Source: S012-113 sp965368405
GTDB taxonomy: Bacteria > Bacteroidota > Bacteroidia > Cytophagales > Cyclobacteriaceae
Direction of reading: 5' to 3'
Assembly (NCBI GenBank): GCA_965368405.1
Contig: CBDUMS010000113.1
Location: 1 to 8,795 of the forward strand
Length of the DNA: 8,795 nt
Shown: in pieces, positions 1 through 6,210 of the stretch
Position numbering within the stretch: the first letter of the stretch is position 1
Layout: every line of letters starts with the position of its first letter
Translations under genes and position numbers: made by a program
The notes under the pieces: generated by a model
The model's database searches: none
What the model was told of the DNA's origin: nothing
Seen by the model: only the letters and a program-made list of their open reading frames with translations

Positions 1-827
1 ATAAGCTCGAAATAGAACCGATTTCCAATCATGATGAGCTGGCAGAAGTGCTCAATAGTACTAAACAGGAACTGGTAAGTGCGGAAACCGCTCTAGACTT
101 ATCAGATATTCTAGTCAACAAAATCATCCCTCAACCAGACGAATTCTTTGATTCAAATAAGTCAATTCGTAAGAAATTTTTTCTGAACCAGCCTATGAAG
201 CTATCGGGCGGAGCTGGCTTATTTATGGTAACGAAGAAAAATATTACAATCGTTGCCAGTTTTAATTCTTTAAATGCCGGCGCCGCAGGCGGCTTATTAT
301 CAAGCAATGTTTATCAATTATTAGATGAAATTGTTAATCACCTGAATATTCTAACGCCTTCGATAATCCTTAAGCAATTAGAATCAAAAATTAAAGAACT
401 TTTCCCCGCTGGAATTCCGTTTTCTGGCGGTGTCAATGCAGCAGTAATTGCATACGACAGCACGGAAAAGACCCTTAGCTACTCCGGCGCTAACTTTCCT
501 CTATTTAGAATGACAAATGGTTCTGTCCAAAAATATACGGGGCAGAAGAATAGCTTATTAGTCGAAGAAGAAAGTCGAGAATTTGGAAATGAGGTAACGG
601 ATATAGCAAAAGGAATGCGCTTCTATTTAAGCACTGATTCGTTTTGGACGCAACACGGTGGCCATGATTATAAACCCTTTGGTGAATCGGCATTCATTAC
701 CGCCATTGAGTCTGTAGCAAGCCAGTCGATCGAGCAACAAAGCGAAGTTTTGCGTAAAATTTATACAGAATGGTTGGGCGGTGGCGAGCAAGAAGGAGAT
801 TTATTAGTGTTTGGCTGCGAATTCTAA
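1..827 (+). CDS. SpoIIE/PP2C-like serine phosphatase domain protein, C-terminal part, probably catalytically degenerate (5' truncated)
   Basis: The reading frame is open to the left edge, so the gene starts outside the window; a GTG at 48 is only the first in-frame start-like codon seen. Numbering from that codon gives 259 residues. A helical linker (about 1-30, ending in NKIIPQPDEFF) resembles the segment before SpoIIE domains in Bacteroidota, where a form like 'RIQ.AILP' is common. The domain then follows family landmarks in order: SGGAGLF (53-59) at the usual SGDFYWF site, VASFNSLNAGAAGG (69-82) at the usual 'ADCTGHGVPGA' site, SGANFPL (146-152) at the usual 'AGANNPL', STDSFWTQHGG (195-205) at the usual 'TDGYxDQFGG', and GDLLVFG (250-256) at the final 'DDxTVIG'. 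Family members dephosphorylate serine or threonine, often on anti-sigma-factor antagonists. Here several acidic metal ligands are replaced, so a binding or regulatory role is more likely than catalysis. Family assignment is fairly sure; loss of activity is inference. Confidence 0.8.
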   Translation, partial: KLEIEPISNHDELAEVLNSTKQELVSAETALDLSDILVNKIIPQPDEFFDSNKSIRKKFFLNQPMKLSGGAGLFMVTKKNITIVASFNSLNAGAAGGLLSSNVYQLLDEIVNHLNILTPSIILKQLESKIKELFPAGIPFSGGVNAAVIAYDSTEKTLSYSGANFPLFRMTNGSVQKYTGQKNSLLVEEESREFGNEVTDIAKGMRFYLSTDSFWTQHGGHDYKPFGESAFITAIESVASQSIEQQSEVLRKIYTEWLGGGEQEGDLLVFGCEF

Positions 828-910
828 TTGCACTTAAGACCATCCACTATCGGTCAATGCATCCCATTTTCGAACGCCAACCATTTGCGCTATAGGACGT
901 TAAAGAAGAA

Positions 911-944
911 TTAAAGGGTTGGCATAAACCTTGTTATATAATTG
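911..944 (+). promoter_or_regulatory. weak candidate promoter for the 84-residue protein gene
   Basis: TATAATTG at 937-944 matches the Bacteroidota -7 box TAnnTTTG at 7 of 8 positions, and also contains a TATAAT. A TTGG lies upstream at 919-922, but the spacing is shorter than the usual 19-21 nt. The start codon at 962 is 17 nt downstream, a normal distance. The AT-rich block and its position are suggestive; the match is not strong. Confidence 0.25.
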
Positions 945-961
945 TTGCAACTTCAATTACT

Positions 962-1216
962 ATGGGTAATATACATTCCGTTCAAACCACATTTAACCTT
1001 ATCTTCACAGAGGAGCAGTACGAACATGCTAAAGCCTATGTGGAAGATATGAAGAAGCACCCTAAAAGAGTTTTTTGGATAGGGAAAGAAGGAAAATCTG
1101 ATGAAGAGCTGATATTATCGCAGATTGCGCATCGAATATTATCGGGCTTCTATAATAATTACGATCCATCCTTTGCTCAGAAACAAATTCAATCGATGGA
1201 GAACAATAAATTATAA
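962..1216 (+). CDS. small protein of unknown function (84 residues)
   Basis: I do not recognise the family. The ATG at 962 is preceded by an A/T-rich leader without a Shine-Dalgarno sequence, usual for Bacteroidota. The protein is soluble-looking, with no signal peptide or membrane segment. It has an N-terminal beta-like stretch (TTFNLIF, 9-15), then a charged helix (EEQYEHAKAYVEDMKKHP, about 17-34), a short VFWIGKEGKSDEE segment, a helix with ILSQIAHRILSGFY, and a polar tail rich in N and Q. It lies 134 nt after the phosphatase-like gene, so it may have its own promoter. Its stop overlaps the stop of the convergent phosphorylase gene. The balanced composition and plausible alternation of helices argue for a real gene, but without homologues this is not proven. 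Confidence 0.65.
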   Translation: MGNIHSVQTTFNLIFTEEQYEHAKAYVEDMKKHPKRVFWIGKEGKSDEELILSQIAHRILSGFYNNYDPSFAQKQIQSMENNKL

Positions 1217-2068
1217 GCGATCCAGAACCTTTTTAATAAGTGAATCGATTGTCGGGTAAGGATTTTTACTGAAGGTACCATTCGGTCGATTAGCGATTAC
1301 CGCATTGACACTCAACATTTCGTGCCCTAACATTTTAGCCATTGCATATAGGGCTGAAGTTTCCATTTCAAAGTTTGTGAGCCAGAAATTCTGATAATGA
1401 AAACAATTCAAATCTCGAAGTAGTCGCGGGAGTTTTAAGTCTAATCGAATTCGCCTACCCTGAGGGGCGTAAAAACCTGGTGTAGTTACGGTATTACCAA
1501 TAATCATCCCTCCTGCTATTTGTTCGAGTAAAGTATCTGAGCCTTTTGCGAGATAAGGAGTGAAAGGAAGTTTAGCTTGTTTTTGCAATTCATTAACAAT
1601 GTCTTGCTCGAATTCTGTATGCTGATAATTATAAAAACACATGAGATTATCAAGCCCGAGTCCATAGCGTGAGGCTACATGAGAGCCAACCGGTATGTCT
1701 TCCTGCATAGCTCCAGAGGTTCCGATTCGAATAATATTCAGCTTCCTCTTTTTTGATTTTATGGTCTTTTTCTTTAAGTCGATATTGACAAGTGCATCGA
1801 GCTCGGTGAAGAATATTTCGATATTATCAGGCCCCATACCCGTACTGAGCACAGTAATTCGCTTGCCCTTATACTTCCCTACATGCGTGATAAACTCGCG
1901 TTTATTCATTTCGAAATCAATCTTATCGAAATGTTTACTGATACGATACACCCTGCTTGGATCGCCAACAATAAGAACGTTATCGGCGATATGTTGTGGC
2001 TTTAAATTAAGATGATAGACACTACCATCCTTATTAAGCACTAATTCAGAATCTAGAAATTTCGACAT
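1211..2068 (-). CDS. udp: nucleoside phosphorylase, uridine phosphorylase-like (PNP/UDP family 1)
   Basis: This is a predicted cytoplasmic enzyme that splits uridine (and perhaps deoxyuridine) with phosphate into uracil and ribose-1-phosphate, in pyrimidine salvage. The 285 residues carry the family's landmarks: VGDPSRV (34-40, phosphate-binding Gly-Asp-Pro and Arg39), STGMGPDN (75-82), RIGTSGA (114-120, Arg114 for phosphate), and FEMETSALYAMA (233-244, ribose-binding EME). Gln203 and Arg205 in APQGRR match the Gln/Arg pair that reads the uracil ring in E. coli Udp, and IANR (258-261) matches its IVNR. This favours uridine over purine nucleosides. The protein is about 30 residues longer than E. 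coli Udp (253), partly through a lysine-rich insertion around 99-109. The ATG at 2068 follows an A/T-rich leader. It lies 52 nt after the acyltransferase-like gene. The family is sure; the exact substrate is likely but not certain. Confidence 0.9.
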   Translation of the reverse strand: MSKFLDSELVLNKDGSVYHLNLKPQHIADNVLIVGDPSRVYRISKHFDKIDFEMNKREFITHVGKYKGKRITVLSTGMGPDNIEIFFTELDALVNIDLKKKTIKSKKRKLNIIRIGTSGAMQEDIPVGSHVASRYGLGLDNLMCFYNYQHTEFEQDIVNELQKQAKLPFTPYLAKGSDTLLEQIAGGMIIGNTVTTPGFYAPQGRRIRLDLKLPRLLRDLNCFHYQNFWLTNFEMETSALYAMAKMLGHEMLSVNAVIANRPNGTFSKNPYPTIDSLIKKVLDRL

Positions 2069-2085
2069 GAAATATTAAACTGAGT

Positions 2086-2097
2086 CCTAAATTTAGG
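2086..2097. repeat. perfect 12-bp palindrome CCTAAATTTAGG over the -7 box
   Basis: The sequence equals its own reverse complement over 12 bp and does not extend further (T and C flank it). It sits 18 bp upstream of the phosphorylase start and covers the candidate -7 box, a position where a dimeric repressor could block transcription. It is short and AT-rich, so chance is possible. Confidence 0.4.
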
Positions 2098-2118
2098 CAA
2101 ATTAAACGCAGTGGCAAA
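2088..2118 (-). promoter_or_regulatory. candidate Bacteroidota-type promoter for the phosphorylase gene
   Basis: On the minus strand, TTTG (2118-2115) is followed after exactly 19 nt by TAAATTTA (2095-2088), which matches 7 of 8 positions of the Bacteroidota -33/-7 consensus (TTTG, 19-21 nt, TAnnTTTG). The start codon is about 20 nt further on, leaving a short leader. The -7 box is embedded in the perfect palindrome CCTAAATTTAGG (2086-2097). The region overlaps nothing but the end of the upstream intergenic gap. Confidence 0.45.
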
Positions 2119-2120
2119 AA

Positions 2121-2753
2121 TTATACGGGTTCAGCTGGATTGCCAAAAACGGTTTCGCCATCTTTCACATCTTTAATTACGACCGAACCCGCTCCTATTC
2201 TAGCACTTTTACCAATTTTAACCCCTGAAACCACCACGACACCGGCACCAATAAAAACATCGTTTTCTACCTTCGCACCGCTGTTAACAATACTCCCTGC
2301 ACCAACTTGCACAAAATCTCCTAATTCAGCTTCATCATTAATTATAGCACCGGTATGCACAATAAGATGACTCCCGATTTTAGCATTGGAGCCAATGGCT
2401 GTTGCAGCGCCGATAAAATTTCCATGCCCTAACTGCGCAGAACTAGCAATAAATGAATTAGTATGTATTGCATTAACGGGCATTACCTTATTCTGCTCCA
2501 CCAAGGAATCGACTAAGTTTTTTCTGAGTTCAATCTCTTCGGTTGCGATGAAAGCTTCACAATCTTTCCCAATAATTGATACTAGTGAAGAATCATCTAA
2601 ATCACCAAGGACAGACACCTCTCCTATTTCAGTGCCGTGTAGGGCTTCATCATCATCTAAAAAACCGTAGACAACAACATTATTTTCCGTAAATAACTCC
2701 ATTGCACTCTTGCCCAATGATGAAGCGCCGATAATAATTACTGGTTTATCCAT
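2121..2753 (-). CDS. NeuD/PglD-type sugar O-/N-acyltransferase family protein (left-handed beta-helix), active-site histidines not conserved
   Basis: The 210 residues show the two-part layout of the NeuD/PglD family. An N-terminal Rossmann-like PglD_N domain opens with VIIIGASSLGKSA (5-17) and continues with VYGFLDDD (28-35). A hexapeptide-repeat beta-helix follows from about 100 to 195, with turns such as IGSNAKIGS, LGDFVQVGAG, VFIGAG, VSGVKIGKSARIGAG and the closing VFGNPAEPV. Known members acetylate amino sugars or sialic acids for surface glycans using acetyl-CoA. Here the glycine-rich loop reads GASSLGK instead of the usual GxGGHGK, the catalytic-His site (DHD in C. jejuni PglD, His125) reads NDE with Asp140, and the second His (His134) is Gln149. 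Activity may therefore be altered or absent. The ATG at 2753 has an A-rich leader and a -7 box just upstream. The gene follows the membrane protein gene after 39 nt. Fold sure; substrate unknown. Confidence 0.85.
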   Translation of the reverse strand: MDKPVIIIGASSLGKSAMELFTENNVVVYGFLDDDEALHGTEIGEVSVLGDLDDSSLVSIIGKDCEAFIATEEIELRKNLVDSLVEQNKVMPVNAIHTNSFIASSAQLGHGNFIGAATAIGSNAKIGSHLIVHTGAIINDEAELGDFVQVGAGSIVNSGAKVENDVFIGAGVVVVSGVKIGKSARIGAGSVVIKDVKDGETVFGNPAEPV

Positions 2754-2771
2754 TTTATTTTCTTAAGAGTG

Positions 2772-2779
2772 CAAAGATA
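2772..2779 (-). promoter_or_regulatory. Bacteroidota -7 box (TATCTTTG) for the acyltransferase-like gene
   Basis: Read on the minus strand, 2779-2772 is TATCTTTG, a perfect match to TAnnTTTG. The start codon at 2753 lies 18 nt downstream, giving a leader of about 10-15 nt. No clear TTTG is present 19-21 nt upstream, where an AACG and an A-run lie instead, so the -33 element is weak. The box sits in the 39-nt gap after the membrane protein gene, so this gene can be expressed both by read-through and from its own start. Confidence 0.55.
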
Positions 2780-2792
2780 ACGCAGCGAACCG

Positions 2793-4025
2793 TTAATTCG
2801 TTTTTTTTGTCCTCGTTAAAACGGCTGAAAGTAATAAGGGTAAGAACAAGAGGAGATAACCCGTCTTGTAGCGCACCAATGTACCAAAATTCGGAGTAGA
2901 GAAAGTAATAAAAATCGCCGTTGTTATCACATATAATAACGCTGAGTAAAGGAGAGGGCTGAAAACTAGTTTTTGCTTTAGAAGTCTATAAATCGCCAAT
3001 AGCCCAAGTAGTAACAGGAACCAATTTTCTACGATTACGCCAAGCTTAAAAATGGTTAATTCCGGGAGCCATAAAGGCATAAAAAGCCCGCCCAATAAGG
3101 CTTTGGGAGAGTATTGCAAGAAGGATGTTATGTTCGGACCTAAGTTCTTAAAGTATATTAGATTAGCCGGATCGCTGGTTAAATGGTACTGCTGATAATT
3201 ACTATAAATCACCTCTAAGAACCGAGAAGGCCATAAGTTTGGATGTAATAGACTAGATATTAATAATAGGATTGTAAATACAACAGGAGGTATAATAAAC
3301 TGTATTTTACGTGACTTAGAATACTTTTCAAGATATAATACAGAGATTAGGGTTAAAACCGACACTAAGAAAATGGCAGCAAGATAGTATTTTACTATTG
3401 CCAGAAGCACAAAACTTATTAGCGCAATTATTGCGCTTGATTTACTTAAGCTTCTTCCCAAATAGGAAGAAATCACAACGCTAAAAAGCCAGCCTAAAGC
3501 CCCAACAGCCAGAGAATCTTTAAGTAAACCAGATGACCAAAATACTATTGACGGAAATAATACTGTAGGCACGAGTGCAACCCATTTATCAGAAGTTAAT
3601 TGGTAGAGACTTTTTGCAAAGGCCCATAGGCCAAAAAAGCTAAAGAAAGATAAATAGACCGCTATCAGCCAATAATTTGAATCGGTAATAAAACAAAGAA
3701 GCGCCAATAACTTTACCATGAATGCGGCAGGTATCCAGGTATATTGAAAATTGGGTAATAAAGAATAGTCGCCTCGTACAAAAATGTTTAAAAACTCACC
3801 TGGAGACTGGTCAATGATACTCTTGATTGCAGAGGCTGCAGCAAACATGCTCCAAGTATCGCCACCATTTAAATAATTAAGGTAGATCCACCCGAGTGCA
3901 ATTCCAGAAAAGACTTTTAATGAAATTGCCGGCCAGTAAAAAAGACGTAATGCATGCTTCATGTTTTCATGCCAGCCCCAATAGGCTATGAAAGCAAATA
4001 CCAATAGGTTAAAAAATAAGATCAC
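2793..4025 (-). CDS. polytopic inner-membrane protein, possible GT-C-type glycosyltransferase
   Basis: The 410 residues contain roughly ten to twelve hydrophobic segments, for example about 1-18, 34-51, 97-113, 117-138, 149-189 (two), 197-231 (two), 242-260, 327-348, 355-376 and 386-404. A GGDT motif (54-57) lies just after the second segment, and GDY (85-87) in the following loop. SSGLLKDS (164-171) and RYKTGY (385-390) are further polar patches in hydrophobic context. An acidic motif in the first large outer loop of a many-pass protein is typical of GT-C enzymes that use lipid-linked sugars, but I cannot name a family. The start is a GTG at 4025 that overlaps the stop of the DUF2851 gene (GTGA); the next Met (residue 22) would remove the first membrane segment. 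It is followed by a NeuD/PglD-like gene, which fits surface-glycan work. The gene is sure; the function is a guess. Confidence 0.85.
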   Translation of the reverse strand: MILFFNLLVFAFIAYWGWHENMKHALRLFYWPAISLKVFSGIALGWIYLNYLNGGDTWSMFAAASAIKSIIDQSPGEFLNIFVRGDYSLLPNFQYTWIPAAFMVKLLALLCFITDSNYWLIAVYLSFFSFFGLWAFAKSLYQLTSDKWVALVPTVLFPSIVFWSSGLLKDSLAVGALGWLFSVVISSYLGRSLSKSSAIIALISFVLLAIVKYYLAAIFLVSVLTLISVLYLEKYSKSRKIQFIIPPVVFTILLLISSLLHPNLWPSRFLEVIYSNYQQYHLTSDPANLIYFKNLGPNITSFLQYSPKALLGGLFMPLWLPELTIFKLGVIVENWFLLLLGLLAIYRLLKQKLVFSPLLYSALLYVITTAIFITFSTPNFGTLVRYKTGYLLLFLPLLLSAVLTRTKKTN

Positions 4026-5296
4026 GCTTGTTTTAAAATTTTGTTGCCTATACTACATGACAAACATCCGGCTTTTTTACAATAGTTATTAAATAATTCA
4101 ATTGCAGCTTGCGATTCGACTGCATTTGTAATTGAGATATCGAGTGAATGCCACAAGTTTATTATGGCGTTATTTTCATTCGGTAACTGTTCTAGGAAAG
4201 CCATCGACTTATCGACAAAGCTATCATTTGCTAGTTGTAAGCCATAGGCCATCAATAAAACTGCTGCAACATTTGTGCTCAGCACAATACTACTCTGCTT
4301 ACCGAGCCCAGCCTCTTTATGTGAAGTTTCTCTATTAAAATGATAATGAGAGCTCCAATACTCCGATGGTCTTACTCTAAAAAAGTCGGGGGCTGCTGCA
4401 ACTGGTAATTCAACTAATTTTCGGAAAAAGCTTTTATTGTTAAAAAGAAAGCTGGCAAGTTGAGCAATACGTATGGTTGGAAAGTTCGCAGGTCTCATCC
4501 GCATAAAACGCCACTCCATATGCTGCATTGGTTCTGCCGCCAGATCAAACTTTTTTCTTAGATAAGCAAATTCTCTCTTTAACTTTAGGCTATAATCATC
4601 TTGTACTTCGGTTGGAATTAGCCCCGCCATACCAAAAAGATAGGCCTCAGTCTGAAGCTGTGTTTCTAACTTTCGACATACCTCATACTCAATAAGCAGA
4701 CTAAGCCTATTAAAGGCATCACCATTCTTTTTGAACCCAAAGTTTTGAATAAGGAATTGATATGAAGCCTTATTCCAATCGTTACCAGCACTTTCGAAGA
4801 GTTCCAGAAAAGCTCTACTTTTCCGCTTCAATCGCTCCAGTAACACTCGCGAAAAAGCATTCGTAACATATACTCGATCAACTGCCTTGATAAATGTTTG
4901 GCAAGGGATATCTTGTAATGAAGAGGCTAGCATCCTATATCGTTCTAGCCAAATGTCTTGAACGAGGTTCTGTAATTCAATAGTTGGCACTTCGCTGCCA
5001 TCTGCTCGCAGAATCTCTTTATTATGTTCCCAAACTACATGGAGAATAACTTTATTATAAGCTGGATCTAGATGATGCTTATGCGTAACCCATTGCGATG
5101 AAGTGGTATGAATTTCAATATCACCAATCCATTCAATACCATTAATAAGTAACCTGCCATTGGTGAAATCGGGGCCGGCATTGGTATTTTGGATTCCCTG
5201 CGCAAGAATTGATACTTGCTCTCCTCTTGTCGTTGAGATGTCTGAAGTATTGAATGATTGTGTCTTCCAGATGTATTGTAAAACATCCTCTTTCAT
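4022..5296 (-). CDS. DUF2851 family protein
   Basis: This is a member of the uncharacterised DUF2851 family, here 424 residues, near the family's usual length as I know it. The N-terminal hallmark region is clear: LQYIWK (6-11), NTNAGPDFTNGRLL (37-50), WIGDIEIHTTSSQW (56-69), HKHHLDPAY (72-80) and VILHVVWEHN (83-92). Cys132 lies in IPCQTF, followed by a long helical middle and an ending with three cysteines (Cys406, Cys411, Cys414; C-x4-C-x2-C). No signal peptide or membrane segment is seen, so it is probably cytoplasmic. The PD-x17-E-x-H pattern resembles a PD-(D/E)xK nuclease core with His in place of Lys, but this is inference. The ATG at 5296 lies 25 nt after the pyrF stop, and the stop overlaps the GTG of the membrane protein gene, so the three genes are probably one operon. 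Function unknown. Confidence 0.93.
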   Translation of the reverse strand: MKEDVLQYIWKTQSFNTSDISTTRGEQVSILAQGIQNTNAGPDFTNGRLLINGIEWIGDIEIHTTSSQWVTHKHHLDPAYNKVILHVVWEHNKEILRADGSEVPTIELQNLVQDIWLERYRMLASSLQDIPCQTFIKAVDRVYVTNAFSRVLLERLKRKSRAFLELFESAGNDWNKASYQFLIQNFGFKKNGDAFNRLSLLIEYEVCRKLETQLQTEAYLFGMAGLIPTEVQDDYSLKLKREFAYLRKKFDLAAEPMQHMEWRFMRMRPANFPTIRIAQLASFLFNNKSFFRKLVELPVAAAPDFFRVRPSEYWSSHYHFNRETSHKEAGLGKQSSIVLSTNVAAVLLMAYGLQLANDSFVDKSMAFLEQLPNENNAIINLWHSLDISITNAVESQAAIELFNNYCKKAGCLSCSIGNKILKQA

Positions 5297-5321
5297 ATGT
5301 CAAAAAGAGGTAACTTTTTCG

Positions 5322-6152
5322 TTAGAAACAATACTTACTTAGATATTCCGACATCTCCTCCTGCAACTTTTGGGCTTGTTGGCCAGCCGACAAAGCAAAG
5401 CTCGCATCTGAGGCAGAAAAAATTATTCCTCGTGAAGAATTGACAAGCAGTCCGCAGGATTCGTTCATGCCATTTTTGGAAACCTCTTCTAAGCTGCCGC
5501 CTTGGGCACCCACTCCAGGTACCAACAAGAAATGGTTTGGTACAATAGCTCTGATTTCTTGCAGCTGATCAGCCTTTGTGGCTCCAACAACGTACATCAG
5601 GTTATCTGGCGTAGCCCATGATTTACCTTTTTCTAGCACCTCCTCGAAAAGCTTTTTAGATGATGCACCATTATCCCCTACAACCAACTGCTCGAAATCC
5701 TTACTACTTGCATTCGATGTAAGGGCCAATACTATCGCCCATTTATCCGGGTAGTCAAGAAAAGGTTTGATACTATCGATACCCATATAAGGTGCCAGTG
5801 TAATTGCATCAAATTTAAGTTCCTCAAAAAAAGCCTTCGCATAGTGTAACGATGTATTGCCAATATCACCTCGTTTAGCGTCGGCAATAGTTAATATATT
5901 ATCGGGAATATAGGCAACTGTCTTCGCCAATGTTTCCCAGCCCCTGGCTCCCTGACTTTCGTAAAATGCCAAATTAGGTTTGTATGCTACCGCATACTCT
6001 GCCGTTGCATCAATAATCTGTTTGTTGAATTCAAAGATCGGATCTTCTTCCTTGAGCAGGTGTTTCGGAATCTTCTCGATATCGGAATCTAGCCCAACAC
6101 ATAGGTAAGAGCTCTTCTTTTTTATTTGGTCAAAGAGGGCTGTCTTATTCAT
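5322..6152 (-). CDS. pyrF: orotidine 5'-phosphate decarboxylase, PyrF2 subfamily
   Basis: This cytoplasmic enzyme removes CO2 from orotidine monophosphate to give UMP, the last step of de novo pyrimidine synthesis. From the ATG at 6152 the protein has 276 residues, the usual length of the longer PyrF2 type. Landmarks are CVGLDSD (18-24), YKPNLAFYE (58-66), the catalytic DAKRGDIGNTS (91-101, with Asp91, Lys93 and Asp96), APYMGIDS (120-127), PGVGAQGG (212-219) and NSSRGIIFS (238-246, Arg241 at the phosphate site). The ATG is preferred because family members begin at about this distance from CVGLD; an upstream in-frame GTG at 6176 lies inside a hairpin and would add eight hydrophobic residues. 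It precedes the DUF2851 gene by 25 nt. The hairpin just upstream suggests transcriptional control by attenuation or separation from lolA. Confidence 0.97.
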   Translation of the reverse strand: MNKTALFDQIKKKSSYLCVGLDSDIEKIPKHLLKEEDPIFEFNKQIIDATAEYAVAYKPNLAFYESQGARGWETLAKTVAYIPDNILTIADAKRGDIGNTSLHYAKAFFEELKFDAITLAPYMGIDSIKPFLDYPDKWAIVLALTSNASSKDFEQLVVGDNGASSKKLFEEVLEKGKSWATPDNLMYVVGATKADQLQEIRAIVPNHFLLVPGVGAQGGSLEEVSKNGMNESCGLLVNSSRGIIFSASDASFALSAGQQAQKLQEEMSEYLSKYCF

Positions 6153-6164
6153 ATTCAATAGTAC

Positions 6165-6188
6165 AAAAAAAGCCACGTTAAGTGGCTT
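6165..6188 (-). terminator. Rho-independent terminator or attenuator between lolA and pyrF
   Basis: On the minus strand, AAGCCAC (6188-6182) and GTGGCTT (6176-6170) form a perfect 7-bp stem with a 5-nt loop (TTAAC), followed directly by a run of seven T ending at 6165. The hairpin starts 22 nt after the lolA-like stop and ends 12 nt before the pyrF ATG. It should stop transcripts coming from ftsK-lolA. No promoter fits in the 12 nt that remain, so pyrF transcripts probably begin upstream of the hairpin and pass through it. Confidence 0.75.
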
Positions 6189-6210
6189 AGATAAACATTA
6201 TACTCCTTCC

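Noticed and set aside
838..855. GACC/GGTC inverted repeat after the phosphatase-like gene as its terminator
   Set aside because: Only a 4-bp stem with a 10-nt loop and no following T-run.
2140..2670. Thr/Pro/Ala-rich plus-strand frames opposite the acyltransferase-like gene
   Set aside because: They mirror the hexapeptide-repeat codons of the real minus-strand gene and have no motif of their own.
5302..5319. AAAAAG/CTTTTT inverted repeat between pyrF and the DUF2851 gene as a terminator
   Set aside because: The stem has only one G-C pair, and the DUF2851 gene starts right after it; too weak to call.
1211..6152. A dedicated pyrimidine operon from pyrF to the uridine phosphorylase gene
   Set aside because: The last two genes have their own promoter signals and the three genes between have no known pyrimidine role, so the co-location is not enough evidence.
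6153..6176. A GTG at 6176 as the pyrF start
   Set aside because: It lies within the terminator-like hairpin and would add eight residues (MAFFVLLN) before the family's usual N-terminus; the ATG at 6152 fits better.
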